A DNA stretch of 64,000 nucleotides from Joostella atrarenae (GTDB lineage Bacteria; Bacteroidota; Bacteroidia; Flavobacteriales; Flavobacteriaceae). The DNA lies in NCBI RefSeq assembly GCF_021764745.1, contig NZ_JAETXX010000006.1, positions 124,001 through 188,000 on the forward strand. Reading direction: 5' to 3'. Under the pieces are notes generated by a model. The model did no database searches. It worked only from the letters and a program-made list of their open reading frames with translations, and had not been told where the DNA came from. Below, in pieces: positions 18,144 through 26,220 of the stretch (positions are counted from its first letter, which is position 1; every line of letters begins with the position of its first letter). A program made the position numbers and the translations under genes.

Positions 18144-18707
18144 TTAAGGTTTTAAAGTATTTAAAACTCTATTTAAACTCCGAGGGGTGATTCCTAAATA
18201 ATTTGCAATGTCTTGTTTAGAAATTTCCTCTATAATAGTAGGGAATTGATGGATTAGCCGTAGCAGATTATCTTCCAGAGTATGCGATTGATTGTAGGCA
18301 TGGCGAACTGCTGTATAAGTGAGTTTTTTACTTAGAGCTTTTAAAATATGCTTGTTAAAAATATGATCTTCCTCTAATAACTCATTAAAATAAGAAGCCT
18401 CTATTTTATATACTTCAACAGTATTTATGGCTTCAATACAACAGAAACTAGTATCGCCATTTATAGCTTCTAATTCTCCAAAAATTTCACCTTCACCAAA
18501 AAATTCTTGGATAAAATCTACACCATTATCTTCTGTAAGATAGCATTTTGTTATTCCAGATTTAATAATATACACCGAAAAAACTCTTTTCTTCTGATCT
18601 AATATTTTTTCTCCAGCGTTATAAGATTGCGTAATGATATTCTGATTAGATTCCTTCAGGAGTTTTTGTGTGATATATTGTAAGAGGTCGGCGTTTTTTC
18701 GTATCAT
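18144..18707 (-). CDS. Crp/Fnr-family transcriptional regulator
   Basis: This 187-aa regulator has an N-terminal cyclic-nucleotide-binding-like beta-roll (about 20-115, with FFGEGEIFGELEAINGD) and a C-terminal winged helix (about 140-187, EEISKQDIANYLGITPRSLNRVLNTL). The Arg and Ser that contact cAMP in Crp are not evident, so another effector, or none, is likely. It is divergent from an MFS exporter across 91 nt. A GGACA-N2-TGTCC inverted repeat 11 nt upstream of its own start suggests autoregulation and control of the exporter. Confidence 0.88.
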   Translation of the reverse strand: MIRKNADLLQYITQKLLKESNQNIITQSYNAGEKILDQKKRVFSVYIIKSGITKCYLTEDNGVDFIQEFFGEGEIFGELEAINGDTSFCCIEAINTVEVYKIEASYFNELLEEDHIFNKHILKALSKKLTYTAVRHAYNQSHTLEDNLLRLIHQFPTIIEEISKQDIANYLGITPRSLNRVLNTLKP

Positions 18708-18718
18708 TTTACTACTTC

Positions 18719-18730
18719 GGACAAATGTCC
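18719..18730. promoter_or_regulatory. Inverted repeat upstream of the Crp-family gene
   Basis: GGACA-AA-TGTCC forms two perfect 5-bp arms, 11 nt upstream of the regulator start and 68 nt upstream of the MFS start. It probably is the operator of the adjacent Crp-type protein. Confidence 0.5.
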
Positions 18731-18798
18731 TTTTTAAAAACTATTACAAACCATTTCTTTGTATTCAAAATAGCTACAAACAAAGATATTTAATAAGC

Positions 18799-19995
18799 AT
18801 GAGCTTTATAAAGAATATAGCGGTAAAATACAATTCGCATCCAATCTACAATTTTAAGTTTGCATTGGTATGTTCTAGTTCATTACTTTTTTCTGCTAGT
18901 TACAATATGCTTATTCCTGAACTTCCTGCTTATTTAAGCTCTTTGGGAGGAGCTAAATACATTGGTTTAATTATAGCATTATTTACGCTTACCGCAGGAA
19001 TTTCTAGACCTTTTAGCGGACGTATTACTGATACCGTTGGGCGTGTTCCTGTGATGGTTTTTGGAGCTTTGGTATGTGTGTTTTGCGGAGTTTTGTATCC
19101 TGTTTTAAATACTGTTGCAGGCTTTTTAATATTGAGACTTCTCCATGGGTTTTCTACAGGTTTCAAACCTACGGCAACCTCAGCATATGTGGCAGATATT
19201 ACACCTCAGCGCGCTTGGGGAGAGGCTATTGGGATGCAAAGTCTATTTTATAGTACAGGAATGGCTGTTGGACCTGCTGTAGGAAGCTTTATAAAAATGA
19301 ATTATTCATACAGCACCTTATTTTATATATCGTCGGCATGTGCTTTTCTTTCGATGCTTATCATTCTAAATATGAAGGAAACATTATCACCCAAGAAAAA
19401 ATTTACTTGGTCATTATTAAAAATATCAAGAAGAGATATTATTGCTATCGAAGTTCTTCCAGCAGGCTTGGTAACATTTTTATGTTATGCCTCTTATGGA
19501 GTTATGCTAACACTTATTCCAGATTGGACAACCCATATTGGAATTGCAAATAAAGGATTGTTTTTTATAGTATTTACCATCTCTTCATTGCTAATAAGAT
19601 TTATAGCTGGGAAAGCTTCTGATAAATATGGACGGACTGTTGTTATCACCTTAGGACTTGTAGTGCTTTCTGTAGCAGTTGTAGTCATTGGATTGGCTAC
19701 TTCACATTTACTATTTATTATAGGAGCCATTTTATATGGTGTTGGAATGGGCGGCTTAACGCCTTCGCTAAATGCATGGACTATAGATATGAGTAGACCA
19801 GAAGCAAGAGGTAAAGCGATGGCGACTATGTATATTGCTCTGGAAGCGGGAATTGGAATTGGGGCTTTATTCTCTGGATGGTATTATCAATCAACAATAA
19901 ATCATATTCCACATGCCTTTTATGCTTCATCAGTTTTAGCAATAATAGGACTTATTTATATGTTGAGGAGAAACACTTCAGCAGTAAATAAATAG
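18799..19995 (+). CDS. MFS transporter (drug/efflux type)
   Basis: This 398-aa inner membrane major facilitator protein has about 12 transmembrane helices. The loop 2-3 motif A reads GRITDTVGRVPV and is echoed as GKASDKYGRTVV between helices 8 and 9. A motif-C-like YSTGMAVGPAVGSFI in helix 5 is typical of exporters. ATG 18799 is chosen; a longer in-frame reading from 18670 would run into the divergent Crp gene and adds non-membrane sequence. The adjacent Crp-family regulator and its operator probably govern expression. Substrate unknown. Confidence 0.85.
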   Translation: MSFIKNIAVKYNSHPIYNFKFALVCSSSLLFSASYNMLIPELPAYLSSLGGAKYIGLIIALFTLTAGISRPFSGRITDTVGRVPVMVFGALVCVFCGVLYPVLNTVAGFLILRLLHGFSTGFKPTATSAYVADITPQRAWGEAIGMQSLFYSTGMAVGPAVGSFIKMNYSYSTLFYISSACAFLSMLIILNMKETLSPKKKFTWSLLKISRRDIIAIEVLPAGLVTFLCYASYGVMLTLIPDWTTHIGIANKGLFFIVFTISSLLIRFIAGKASDKYGRTVVITLGLVVLSVAVVVIGLATSHLLFIIGAILYGVGMGGLTPSLNAWTIDMSRPEARGKAMATMYIALEAGIGIGALFSGWYYQSTINHIPHAFYASSVLAIIGLIYMLRRNTSAVNK

Positions 19996-20021
19996 CTTAG
20001 AGAAGTAACTTCCCTAAGCTA
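19993..20021. terminator. Hairpin between MFS and outer membrane protein genes
   Basis: TAGCTTAG (19993-20000) plus GAAG pairs with CTTC plus CTAAGCTA (20014-20021), with one mismatch. It includes the MFS stop codon and lies between convergent genes. Confidence 0.6.
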
Positions 20022-20029
20022 TTAGAAAC

Positions 20030-21280
20030 TTATTTAACTAAGTTTTTTACAAACCAAAAATCTTGTAAAGTTAAATTAAGAGTAATAAGATGGTAGTTTT
20101 CTTTTACCAAAATATTATCAACAAGACCTTTGCTTCCGTAGCTGTAGGAAAGATTCAAAGTGGAATTATTTCTGTTGCTTATAGGTAATCCTAGTCCTGC
20201 TGTAACACTATAACTGCTTATTTTATTATCATTTATTTCTAAATATCCATCATCATAATTAAAACCTGTACGGTAGGAAATACGCTTAAAATAGCTTTTG
20301 TTTCTAGAATCACTATTGAATTCTAATCCGAGTCCAAAAATATTCTGATTTGCATAGGTTCCTATATGATCCGATTGGTTGGTATCATCCCAAAAACTCT
20401 TTTTATAGTCTCCATTTATGGTAAGTTTATTTTGAAATAAACGAGCGCTAAAACCAAGTCCCAATTGCATAGGGAGTTCAAAATCGGAAACATCACCTTC
20501 CGCTTCTTCTTCGATAGTGACACTATTATAATCAAGGGTTTTATAAGTAGATCGTTTTAAACTTCCACTCAAAGCAGTTGGAAGCTTTAAAGTTCCTCCA
20601 ATGGAAACATTTTTTAAAACTTCGATTTGTGTTCCTAGCCCTAATTGTAGTCCAGAATAAGAGGTTTCTTCCTCTAAAGAAAAGGAGGAGCTACTTAAAG
20701 TAAAGTTTTCTTCCTCTTCAATATTTCCGAATAATACAGAAGCGCTTATCCCCACACTAACTCTCGGAATAATGGTATAACCAAAGTTTCCGCTGAATTC
20801 ATTCAATCCACCGCTTCCTAGAATATTACTTTTAAAAGTCTCCGTAGAGCCTTCAATATTAGTTTCTAATCCAATTAAAGAATACCCTACTTGGCTGTAT
20901 GGAATAAGTGTTAGTCCCATTCCCATTTTACTATTTATAGGAAATGCAAATGCTATGTTTGAGAAATTGAAACTAGTATTATTCTCTGCATTATTTTTAT
21001 TCTCATAAGTGTTAAGTTCAGCCTTTCCTCCAACATCAAATATAAAACTGTTTTGAGGGATAAGAGAATAGGAGGCAGGGTTTAAATTATTAATATACCC
21101 GTCGGATTTCATTGCGATTCCTGTATATCCCATCCCATTTACTTTCCCAATACCACTTTGATTGATAACTCCAAGGCCATATAATGAGTAAGGGGAACTC
21201 GTTAAACTTTCTGATTGTGCATATGTAAATAGTCCAAATAGGGAAAACAGAAGGGCTAGATTAATTTTCATCTTCATCAT
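20030..21280 (-). CDS. Outer membrane beta-barrel protein (FadL-like) paired with DUF4270
   Basis: This 416-aa protein has a signal peptide (about 1-21, ending TYAQ) and an N-terminal SSPYSLYGLGVINQSG...NPASYSLIPQNSFIFDVGG that resembles the OmpP1/FadL-like barrels of Bacteroidota. Alternating beta-strand stretches continue to the end (LITLNLTLQDFWFV). Its start overlaps the end of the DUF4270 gene by 20 nt, so the two are translated from one message. With the divergent Kelch genes it forms an envelope module. The ligand or cargo is unknown. Confidence 0.7.
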   Translation of the reverse strand: MMKMKINLALLFSLFGLFTYAQSESLTSSPYSLYGLGVINQSGIGKVNGMGYTGIAMKSDGYINNLNPASYSLIPQNSFIFDVGGKAELNTYENKNNAENNTSFNFSNIAFAFPINSKMGMGLTLIPYSQVGYSLIGLETNIEGSTETFKSNILGSGGLNEFSGNFGYTIIPRVSVGISASVLFGNIEEEENFTLSSSSFSLEEETSYSGLQLGLGTQIEVLKNVSIGGTLKLPTALSGSLKRSTYKTLDYNSVTIEEEAEGDVSDFELPMQLGLGFSARLFQNKLTINGDYKKSFWDDTNQSDHIGTYANQNIFGLGLEFNSDSRNKSYFKRISYRTGFNYDDGYLEINDNKISSYSVTAGLGLPISNRNNSTLNLSYSYGSKGLVDNILVKENYHLITLNLTLQDFWFVKNLVK

Positions 21281-22592
21281 AAACAGTATATATTAAGTTT
21301 AATTCAATTTTGTAGCTATTGTTAGTACTTCCGTATAAAACCATTCTATCTACACTCGATTCAAAGTCGTTGGGTAATAGAGCAAAAGATTGAATATCGT
21401 CCGTTTCTAAGTTTAAAAGGGTTTCTACATAAGTTCCAAAAGGGAGAACGTAATAGATGTTATTAAACTCTTGGTTTTCTTTATTGAGTATGGCTTGTAC
21501 TGCGCTACCGTCACTATAAGTTAGCTGTTCTGTAACATTATTATTTTGATCTAAAACATAAACATTAAGTGTGTCTCTAAGTGTTAGATTGTCGTTATAC
21601 GACGCTATTTCAGGATGTATATTTAGTGTAGCATCTAGAATAGTTCCTGTGCCTTCAATATCAAAAAGGGTTTTTATGTGAGGAAAACTAATAGCTGTTG
21701 CAACTCCAATTCCAGACTGAATAAAAGATTTATTTTCACTTTGTGAGCTAGAAATAACCTCTTCTTGATCGGTTAGACTTTGTATATATTCGTTAGAGTT
21801 TACTGAGGATATCTGATTAAAAAATGAAGCATAATCAGTTCCTTTATTGATAGGAATATCAAGATAGCTTTGCGAAAGATACGTATCTTCTTCAATCGTA
21901 TAATATAAGCGCATATAGCAGGAAGTAGTTTCCGTAGAAAAACCTATAACAGATCCATTATCGCTGTCTCCAGGTTGTATGGTAATTCCTTTAAAGTAAT
22001 TTTTAAACTCGTCGGAATTTGTAATCACTTTTGTTTGAAGGTTGTCAAATATTTCGTTCCCCAAGTCATCATCTATTTTTATTTCCAAAGTATCTGCCTC
22101 CATTGGGCGAGGTCGGTAAGTAAGTAATCCTATATCTTCAGTGTTATAATCAACTTCACTGGTGTTGTAAAAAACATCTTCATCGGGCTTTACGGCTTCC
22201 GTTACTCTTTTTACATGGATATTATTGTATTGTAGTGTATCGTTATAATAATAGTTGTCGTAATGAAGATAGAGCGCAATACTATCGTAGGTAGCTTCAC
22301 TATCTATGGTGTAACTATCAGGAAGCATTTCAAAATAGCTGGCGGCTTTTACAGTTCCAAATTCGGGATCAGTGTATTTCCCTAAGAGGATTCTATTGCT
22401 ACTTGAAGTTGTAAGACTATCGAACTTCATTGTAGAAGTCTCGATAGTAAGAGTGTCAATTTCTATGACTCTTATCTGACTATCTACAAAAGAGTTACCG
22501 GCATTAAAATCTGGGTCGTAAGGGCTATCATCGGTGCAAGAATAACACATAATAATGGCGAGTGAAATCATAGAAATAATAGGTGTTCGCAT
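21261..22592 (-). CDS. DUF4270 lipoprotein
   Basis: This is a 443-aa surface or periplasmic lipoprotein with lipobox MCYSC (Cys19) followed by acidic residues, which in flavobacteria favours export to the outer membrane surface. The beta-rich body shows the DUF4270 pattern: SRILLGKYTDPEFGTVKAASYFEM, YDSIALYLHYDNYYYND and IKGIT-like FKGITIQPGDSDNGSVIGFS. Function unknown. It leads a two-gene unit with the outer membrane barrel (20-nt overlap) and is divergent from the Kelch lipoprotein, sharing a 216-nt region with a central nested inverted repeat. Confidence 0.82.
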   Translation of the reverse strand: MRTPIISMISLAIIMCYSCTDDSPYDPDFNAGNSFVDSQIRVIEIDTLTIETSTMKFDSLTTSSSNRILLGKYTDPEFGTVKAASYFEMLPDSYTIDSEATYDSIALYLHYDNYYYNDTLQYNNIHVKRVTEAVKPDEDVFYNTSEVDYNTEDIGLLTYRPRPMEADTLEIKIDDDLGNEIFDNLQTKVITNSDEFKNYFKGITIQPGDSDNGSVIGFSTETTSCYMRLYYTIEEDTYLSQSYLDIPINKGTDYASFFNQISSVNSNEYIQSLTDQEEVISSSQSENKSFIQSGIGVATAISFPHIKTLFDIEGTGTILDATLNIHPEIASYNDNLTLRDTLNVYVLDQNNNVTEQLTYSDGSAVQAILNKENQEFNNIYYVLPFGTYVETLLNLETDDIQSFALLPNDFESSVDRMVLYGSTNNSYKIELNLIYTVYDEDEN

Positions 22593-22667
22593 CTGTTTTT
22601 TTGGTAAATGTAACGTGACTATTACGCTATAAAAATCTTAATATATCATCTTAAAAAATTAGTATAC

Positions 22668-22749
22668 AAACCCCTATAATTCTACTACGAATAGAATAGG
22701 AGGTGCTTATAGATAAATACACCCTATTCGTATATTAAAATGGGGGTTT
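22668..22749. promoter_or_regulatory. Nested inverted repeat between DUF4270 and Kelch genes
   Basis: Outer arms AAACCCC (22668-22674) and GGGGTTT (22743-22749) enclose inner arms ACGAATAG (22687-22694) and CTATTCGT (22724-22731) and innermost GGTG (22702-22705) and CACC (22720-22723). Outer and inner arms are separated by 12 and 11 nt. The structure is near the centre of the divergent intergenic region, about 59 nt from the Kelch start and 75 nt from the DUF4270 start. It suits a shared operator, perhaps for the LytTR regulator at 25328. Confidence 0.5.
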
Positions 22750-22808
22750 TATATATTCCATTTCTTAGGTTTTTATCTCTGACTTAGCTTTACCCAAAAA
22801 TTAAATCT

Positions 22809-23801
22809 ATGAAGCGTAATTACAGTTTAAGATCATTACTATTATTAGTATTTGTAAGTACTACATTTATTGCATGCTCGTCTGACGATGATGATGACGA
22901 ATTAGGAAACTGGATCGACCGTTCTATTTTTGATGGCTCTCCAAGAAGTGGGTCGTCTGCCTTTACAATAGGTAATATTGGTTATATGGGCGTTGGTTAT
23001 GATGGCGATGATTATTTAAATGATTTCTGGGCTTACGATATGGATGGGAACTATTGGTCTCAGAAAGCAGATTTCCCTGGTGTAGCAAGAAGTGCAGGAG
23101 TAGGGTTTGAAATTGATGGAAAAGGATATATCGGATCTGGATATGATGGATTGGATGAATTGGGAGATTTCTATGAATATGATCCAGAATTGAATACTTG
23201 GGAAGCAATTGCAGATTTCCCAGGAACTAATAGACGTAGTGCAACAGCATTTAGTATTAATGGATTTGGTTACTTCGGAACTGGTTTTGATGGTGATAAC
23301 GATCGTAAAGATTTCTGGAAATATGACCCTGCAACAGATTCATGGTCAGAATTAGAAGGCTACGGTGGTAATAAAAAGAGAGCCGCTACAACTTTTGTTA
23401 TTGATGGAATTGCTTACCTAGGAACAGGAATTTCTAATGGTGTTTATACAGATGATTTTTGGAAGTTTGATCCAGAAACGAATGCTTGGACGAAATTACT
23501 AGACTTAGATGAAGAAGATGACTATGCCATAATGAGAAGTAATGCAGTAGGCTTTACAATGAATGGTTACGGATATATTGTAACTGGACAGCAGAGTGGA
23601 GCTGTAGCAAGTGCATGGCAATACAATCCTTTAAATGATTTATGGGAAGAGTTAACAAGTTTTGAAGGGTCCTCTCGTCAAGATGCGATTGCTTTTTCAA
23701 ATGGAATAAGAAGTTTCGTAGGGTTAGGTAGAACAGGAAGTCTTTATTTAGATGATATAGATGAGTTTTTCCCAACCATGGAATACGATGATGAAGATTA
23801 A
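22809..23801 (+). CDS. Kelch-repeat beta-propeller lipoprotein
   Basis: This is a 330-aa lipoprotein with lipobox FIAC (Cys23) followed by SSDDDDDE, an acidic tether typical of exported flavobacterial lipoproteins. About five Kelch-type repeats follow, each with a YDP-x-x-x-x-W core: DFWAYDMDGNYWSQ, DFYEYDPELNTWE, DFWKYDPATDSWS, DFWKFDPETNAWT and SAWQYNPLNDLWEE, giving a propeller for protein or glycan binding. No galactose-oxidase catalytic residues are evident. It heads a run with DUF4907, a LytS-type kinase and a LytTR regulator. Partner unknown. Confidence 0.85.
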   Translation: MKRNYSLRSLLLLVFVSTTFIACSSDDDDDELGNWIDRSIFDGSPRSGSSAFTIGNIGYMGVGYDGDDYLNDFWAYDMDGNYWSQKADFPGVARSAGVGFEIDGKGYIGSGYDGLDELGDFYEYDPELNTWEAIADFPGTNRRSATAFSINGFGYFGTGFDGDNDRKDFWKYDPATDSWSELEGYGGNKKRAATTFVIDGIAYLGTGISNGVYTDDFWKFDPETNAWTKLLDLDEEDDYAIMRSNAVGFTMNGYGYIVTGQQSGAVASAWQYNPLNDLWEELTSFEGSSRQDAIAFSNGIRSFVGLGRTGSLYLDDIDEFFPTMEYDDED

Positions 23802-23842
23802 GGCAGGGCTAAAATCTTGCTTGTTTGTTGAGTTTTAAATAT

Positions 23843-23865
23843 GAGGTGCGCTGGATACGCACCTC
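23843..23865 (+). terminator. Hairpin after the Kelch gene
   Basis: GAGGTGCG (23843-23850) pairs perfectly with CGCACCTC (23858-23865) around a 7-nt loop. No T tract follows, so it may only attenuate or stabilise the Kelch message upstream of the DUF4907 gene. Confidence 0.45.
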
Positions 23866-23915
23866 TTAAACTGTTTATACATATTTCTATTTCTAAATTT
23901 TAAGATTTTTTTTGG

Positions 23916-24248
23916 ATGAGGTTAAATAAAACACAAAGCTACCTGCTAATAACCAGTTGTTTAGTATTATTATCCTTGCTTTACTCTTGTAATAAAAAGG
24001 AACCAATTACTAGTGAAGTTATAGAAGTAGATGGAGGATTTGGTTATGAAGTATCCTATAAAAATCGTGTGCTAATAAAGCAGGAATATATTCCCGCAAT
24101 TAGCTTTAGAAAAGCATTTGCCACAAAAGAAGATGCAGCTAAAATTGCAGAAGTGGTAAAAGGGAAATTGATGAAGAAGCAGAAACCGATAATTAATAAA
24201 GAAGAGATCGATAGTTTACACATCAATATAGAAAAATATGAGGACTGA
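23916..24248 (+). CDS. DUF4907 lipoprotein
   Basis: This is a 110-aa small lipoprotein with lipobox LLYSC (Cys25). The DUF4907 pattern is clear: GFGYEVSYKNRVLIKQEYIPAISFRKAFATKEDAAKIAEVV. Function unknown. The 3' end overlaps the start of the histidine kinase by 11 nt, so it is translationally linked to the two-component system and may modulate its input from the periplasmic side; that role is inferred. Confidence 0.75.
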   Translation: MRLNKTQSYLLITSCLVLLSLLYSCNKKEPITSEVIEVDGGFGYEVSYKNRVLIKQEYIPAISFRKAFATKEDAAKIAEVVKGKLMKKQKPIINKEEIDSLHINIEKYED

Positions 24249-25353
24249 TTTAAACTCCATAAATAAATCAAATGGAATTTTTAGTGATGTACTCTTGCAT
24301 GTATTAGTTTGGCTATGTTGGTCGGGAGTAATACTCTTCCAATCGTATAGTAGAACCGGTAGTATAGATTTCTTCTCTATCTTCTCTCCAAGTTTCTTTA
24401 TAAACATCTCATTATTTTACCTCAATTATTACTTTTTAGTACCTAAACTTCTATTAAAGAAAAAAATAATTCCTTATCTCTTTGTATCACTTATAGTAAT
24501 TTTAGTGGTGAATTATATTATGGAACGCACGCTACCTCCAGATATAATGTTCAATAGAGAAGAAGTGAGAGGACTGCCTCCAGCTATAGATCGAAGGTTT
24601 AATTTCCCAAGAGATGAGTGGTTTCGTTTTAAAATGTTTTTAGGTCCAGCTATTGGCGCTGCTTTTTATTTTGTGGTTGGTACAATTATTAGGGTATATA
24701 TTGAGTGGAATAATAACGAACGTCTTCGTGAGAAAACGGAAACTGAGAAGGTAAATTCTGAGCTCCAATTTTTAAAAACACAATTGAATCCTCATTTTTT
24801 ATTCAATTCTTTAAATGCTGTTTATACATTATCCATAAAGAAATCTCCAGATACTTCTGAGGCTATCATAAGTTTATCAGAGTTGATGCGCTATATGATA
24901 TATGAAGCCAATAAAGAGATTGTTTCCTTAGACAAAGAATTGGATTATATAAAGAGCTACATACAGCTTCAGCGATTAAGGTTACCTAATGCAGAAGAGG
25001 TTTATTTTAATATTTATGGCGATGAAAGGGGAAAGACTATAAAGCCACTATTGTTTATCTCTTTTATAGAAAATGCTTTTAAATACGGTACTGATTATAG
25101 AGGTAATACATGGATAAAAATTAATATTTCTATTGATGAAGATAAGATTCATTTGTTTGTAAGGAATAAGATAGGGATTGTTAAGAAATCTCCTGAAAGC
25201 TCCGGGATTGGATTGGAGAATATTCAAAATAGACTAAAACTATTATATCCAGGAGCGCATCGATTAGACATGCAGAATGACGGTAAGTACTATACAATAA
25301 ATTTAACGATATTAAATATTCAAGGCGATGAGATGCATAATAATAGACGATGA
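24238..25353 (+). CDS. LytS-type sensor histidine kinase (His_kinase family)
   Basis: This 371-aa inner membrane kinase has four predicted transmembrane helices in the first 155 residues (for example LLHVLVWLCWSGVILF and YLFVSLIVILVVNYI), then a short coiled coil. The phospho-acceptor is His186 in QLNPHFLFNSLNAV, and a C-terminal ATPase has FIENAFKYG (N box) and SSGIGLENIQNRL (G box). It has no separate sensor domain, so the membrane part or a partner such as DUF4907 must sense. It overlaps the LytTR gene by 26 nt, marking a cognate pair. Confidence 0.93.
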   Translation: MRTDLNSINKSNGIFSDVLLHVLVWLCWSGVILFQSYSRTGSIDFFSIFSPSFFINISLFYLNYYFLVPKLLLKKKIIPYLFVSLIVILVVNYIMERTLPPDIMFNREEVRGLPPAIDRRFNFPRDEWFRFKMFLGPAIGAAFYFVVGTIIRVYIEWNNNERLREKTETEKVNSELQFLKTQLNPHFLFNSLNAVYTLSIKKSPDTSEAIISLSELMRYMIYEANKEIVSLDKELDYIKSYIQLQRLRLPNAEEVYFNIYGDERGKTIKPLLFISFIENAFKYGTDYRGNTWIKINISIDEDKIHLFVRNKIGIVKKSPESSGIGLENIQNRLKLLYPGAHRLDMQNDGKYYTINLTILNIQGDEMHNNRR

Positions 25354-26056
25354 GCCATTAGCAATAGACTTGATAAAAGAATATTGCGGCAAATTAGACT
25401 TTATAGATGTGGTAGGAGTGTTTACTAATGCTTTAGATGCTATTGTAACTATAAAGGAGCGAAATGTAGATTTGATATTTTCTGATATCGAAATGCCTCA
25501 AATTAATGGAATAGACTTTATAAACTCATTAGATAATAAGCCGCTTTTTATTTTTACCACCGCTTATTCTCAATATGCTGTAGAAGGATTTGAGCTTAAT
25601 GCAGTAGACTATCTTGTAAAACCAATTCCATATCATCGATTTATAAAAGCGGTATCTAGAGCTAAAGAAATTATTGCTAATAAAAATTCTACTATGACTA
25701 CAAATGTATTTTCCTCAACTGGCGATCAGAAGCTAGAAAATGACTATATTTTTATAAAGGCAGATTATGAAAATGTAAAAGTTGATCTTGAAGATATAAA
25801 GTATATTCAAGGTCTTAAAGACTACTTAAAAGTTCATATAAACGGGACCAATAAGCCTATTTTGACCCTTATGAGTTTTAAAGAGCTGCTCTCTAAACTT
25901 CCAGAAAAAGACTTTGTACGAATTCATAGGTCTTTTGTTATTAATGTACCTTTTGTTAAGACAATTCAAAAGAATAAGGTAGTGATAGATGATATTAGAA
26001 TTCCGATTGGAGATAGTTACAAAGAAGAGTTTTATAACCGATTAGGAATTAAGTAA
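25328..26056 (+). CDS. LytTR response regulator, partner of the LytS-type kinase
   Basis: This is a 242-aa response regulator. The receiver domain (1-120) has D7/D8, phospho-acceptor D53 in FSDIEMP and lysine in LVKPIP. The LytTR DNA-binding domain (about 140-240) includes DYIFIKADYENVKVDLEDIKYIQGLKDYLKVH and FVRIHRSFVINV. The start ATG 25328 lies inside the kinase gene (26-nt overlap). It presumably regulates the Kelch/DUF4907 and DUF4270/barrel genes around the central inverted repeat. Confidence 0.93.
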   Translation: MRCIIIDDEPLAIDLIKEYCGKLDFIDVVGVFTNALDAIVTIKERNVDLIFSDIEMPQINGIDFINSLDNKPLFIFTTAYSQYAVEGFELNAVDYLVKPIPYHRFIKAVSRAKEIIANKNSTMTTNVFSSTGDQKLENDYIFIKADYENVKVDLEDIKYIQGLKDYLKVHINGTNKPILTLMSFKELLSKLPEKDFVRIHRSFVINVPFVKTIQKNKVVIDDIRIPIGDSYKEEFYNRLGIK

Positions 26057-26153
26057 AAGCAATTCCTTTTTGTGTATTAATTTAAATACAGTTGATACTA
26101 ATTTTTGCAAAAATGAATAAGGTTTACATTTAGTTTAGTATTACTGTATTAAA

Positions 26154-26215
26154 AAAGGCATTCTATAAAGTATGATGATATAATTATACTTTATAGGATG
26201 CCTTTAATTTTTGTG
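26154..26215. terminator. Long bidirectional terminator
   Basis: AAAGGCA (26154-26160) and CTATAAAGTAT (26163-26173) pair with ATACTTTATAG (26186-26196) and TGCCTTT (26199-26205), with a 2-nt internal mismatch. A-rich sequence lies before and T-rich after. It serves the LytTR gene and the convergent porin gene. Confidence 0.8.
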
Positions 26216-26220
26216 TTTTA

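Noticed and set aside
18670-18798. N-terminal extension of the MFS transporter
   Set aside because: It overlaps the divergent Crp gene and its operator and adds no transporter sequence; ATG 18799 gives the normal start.
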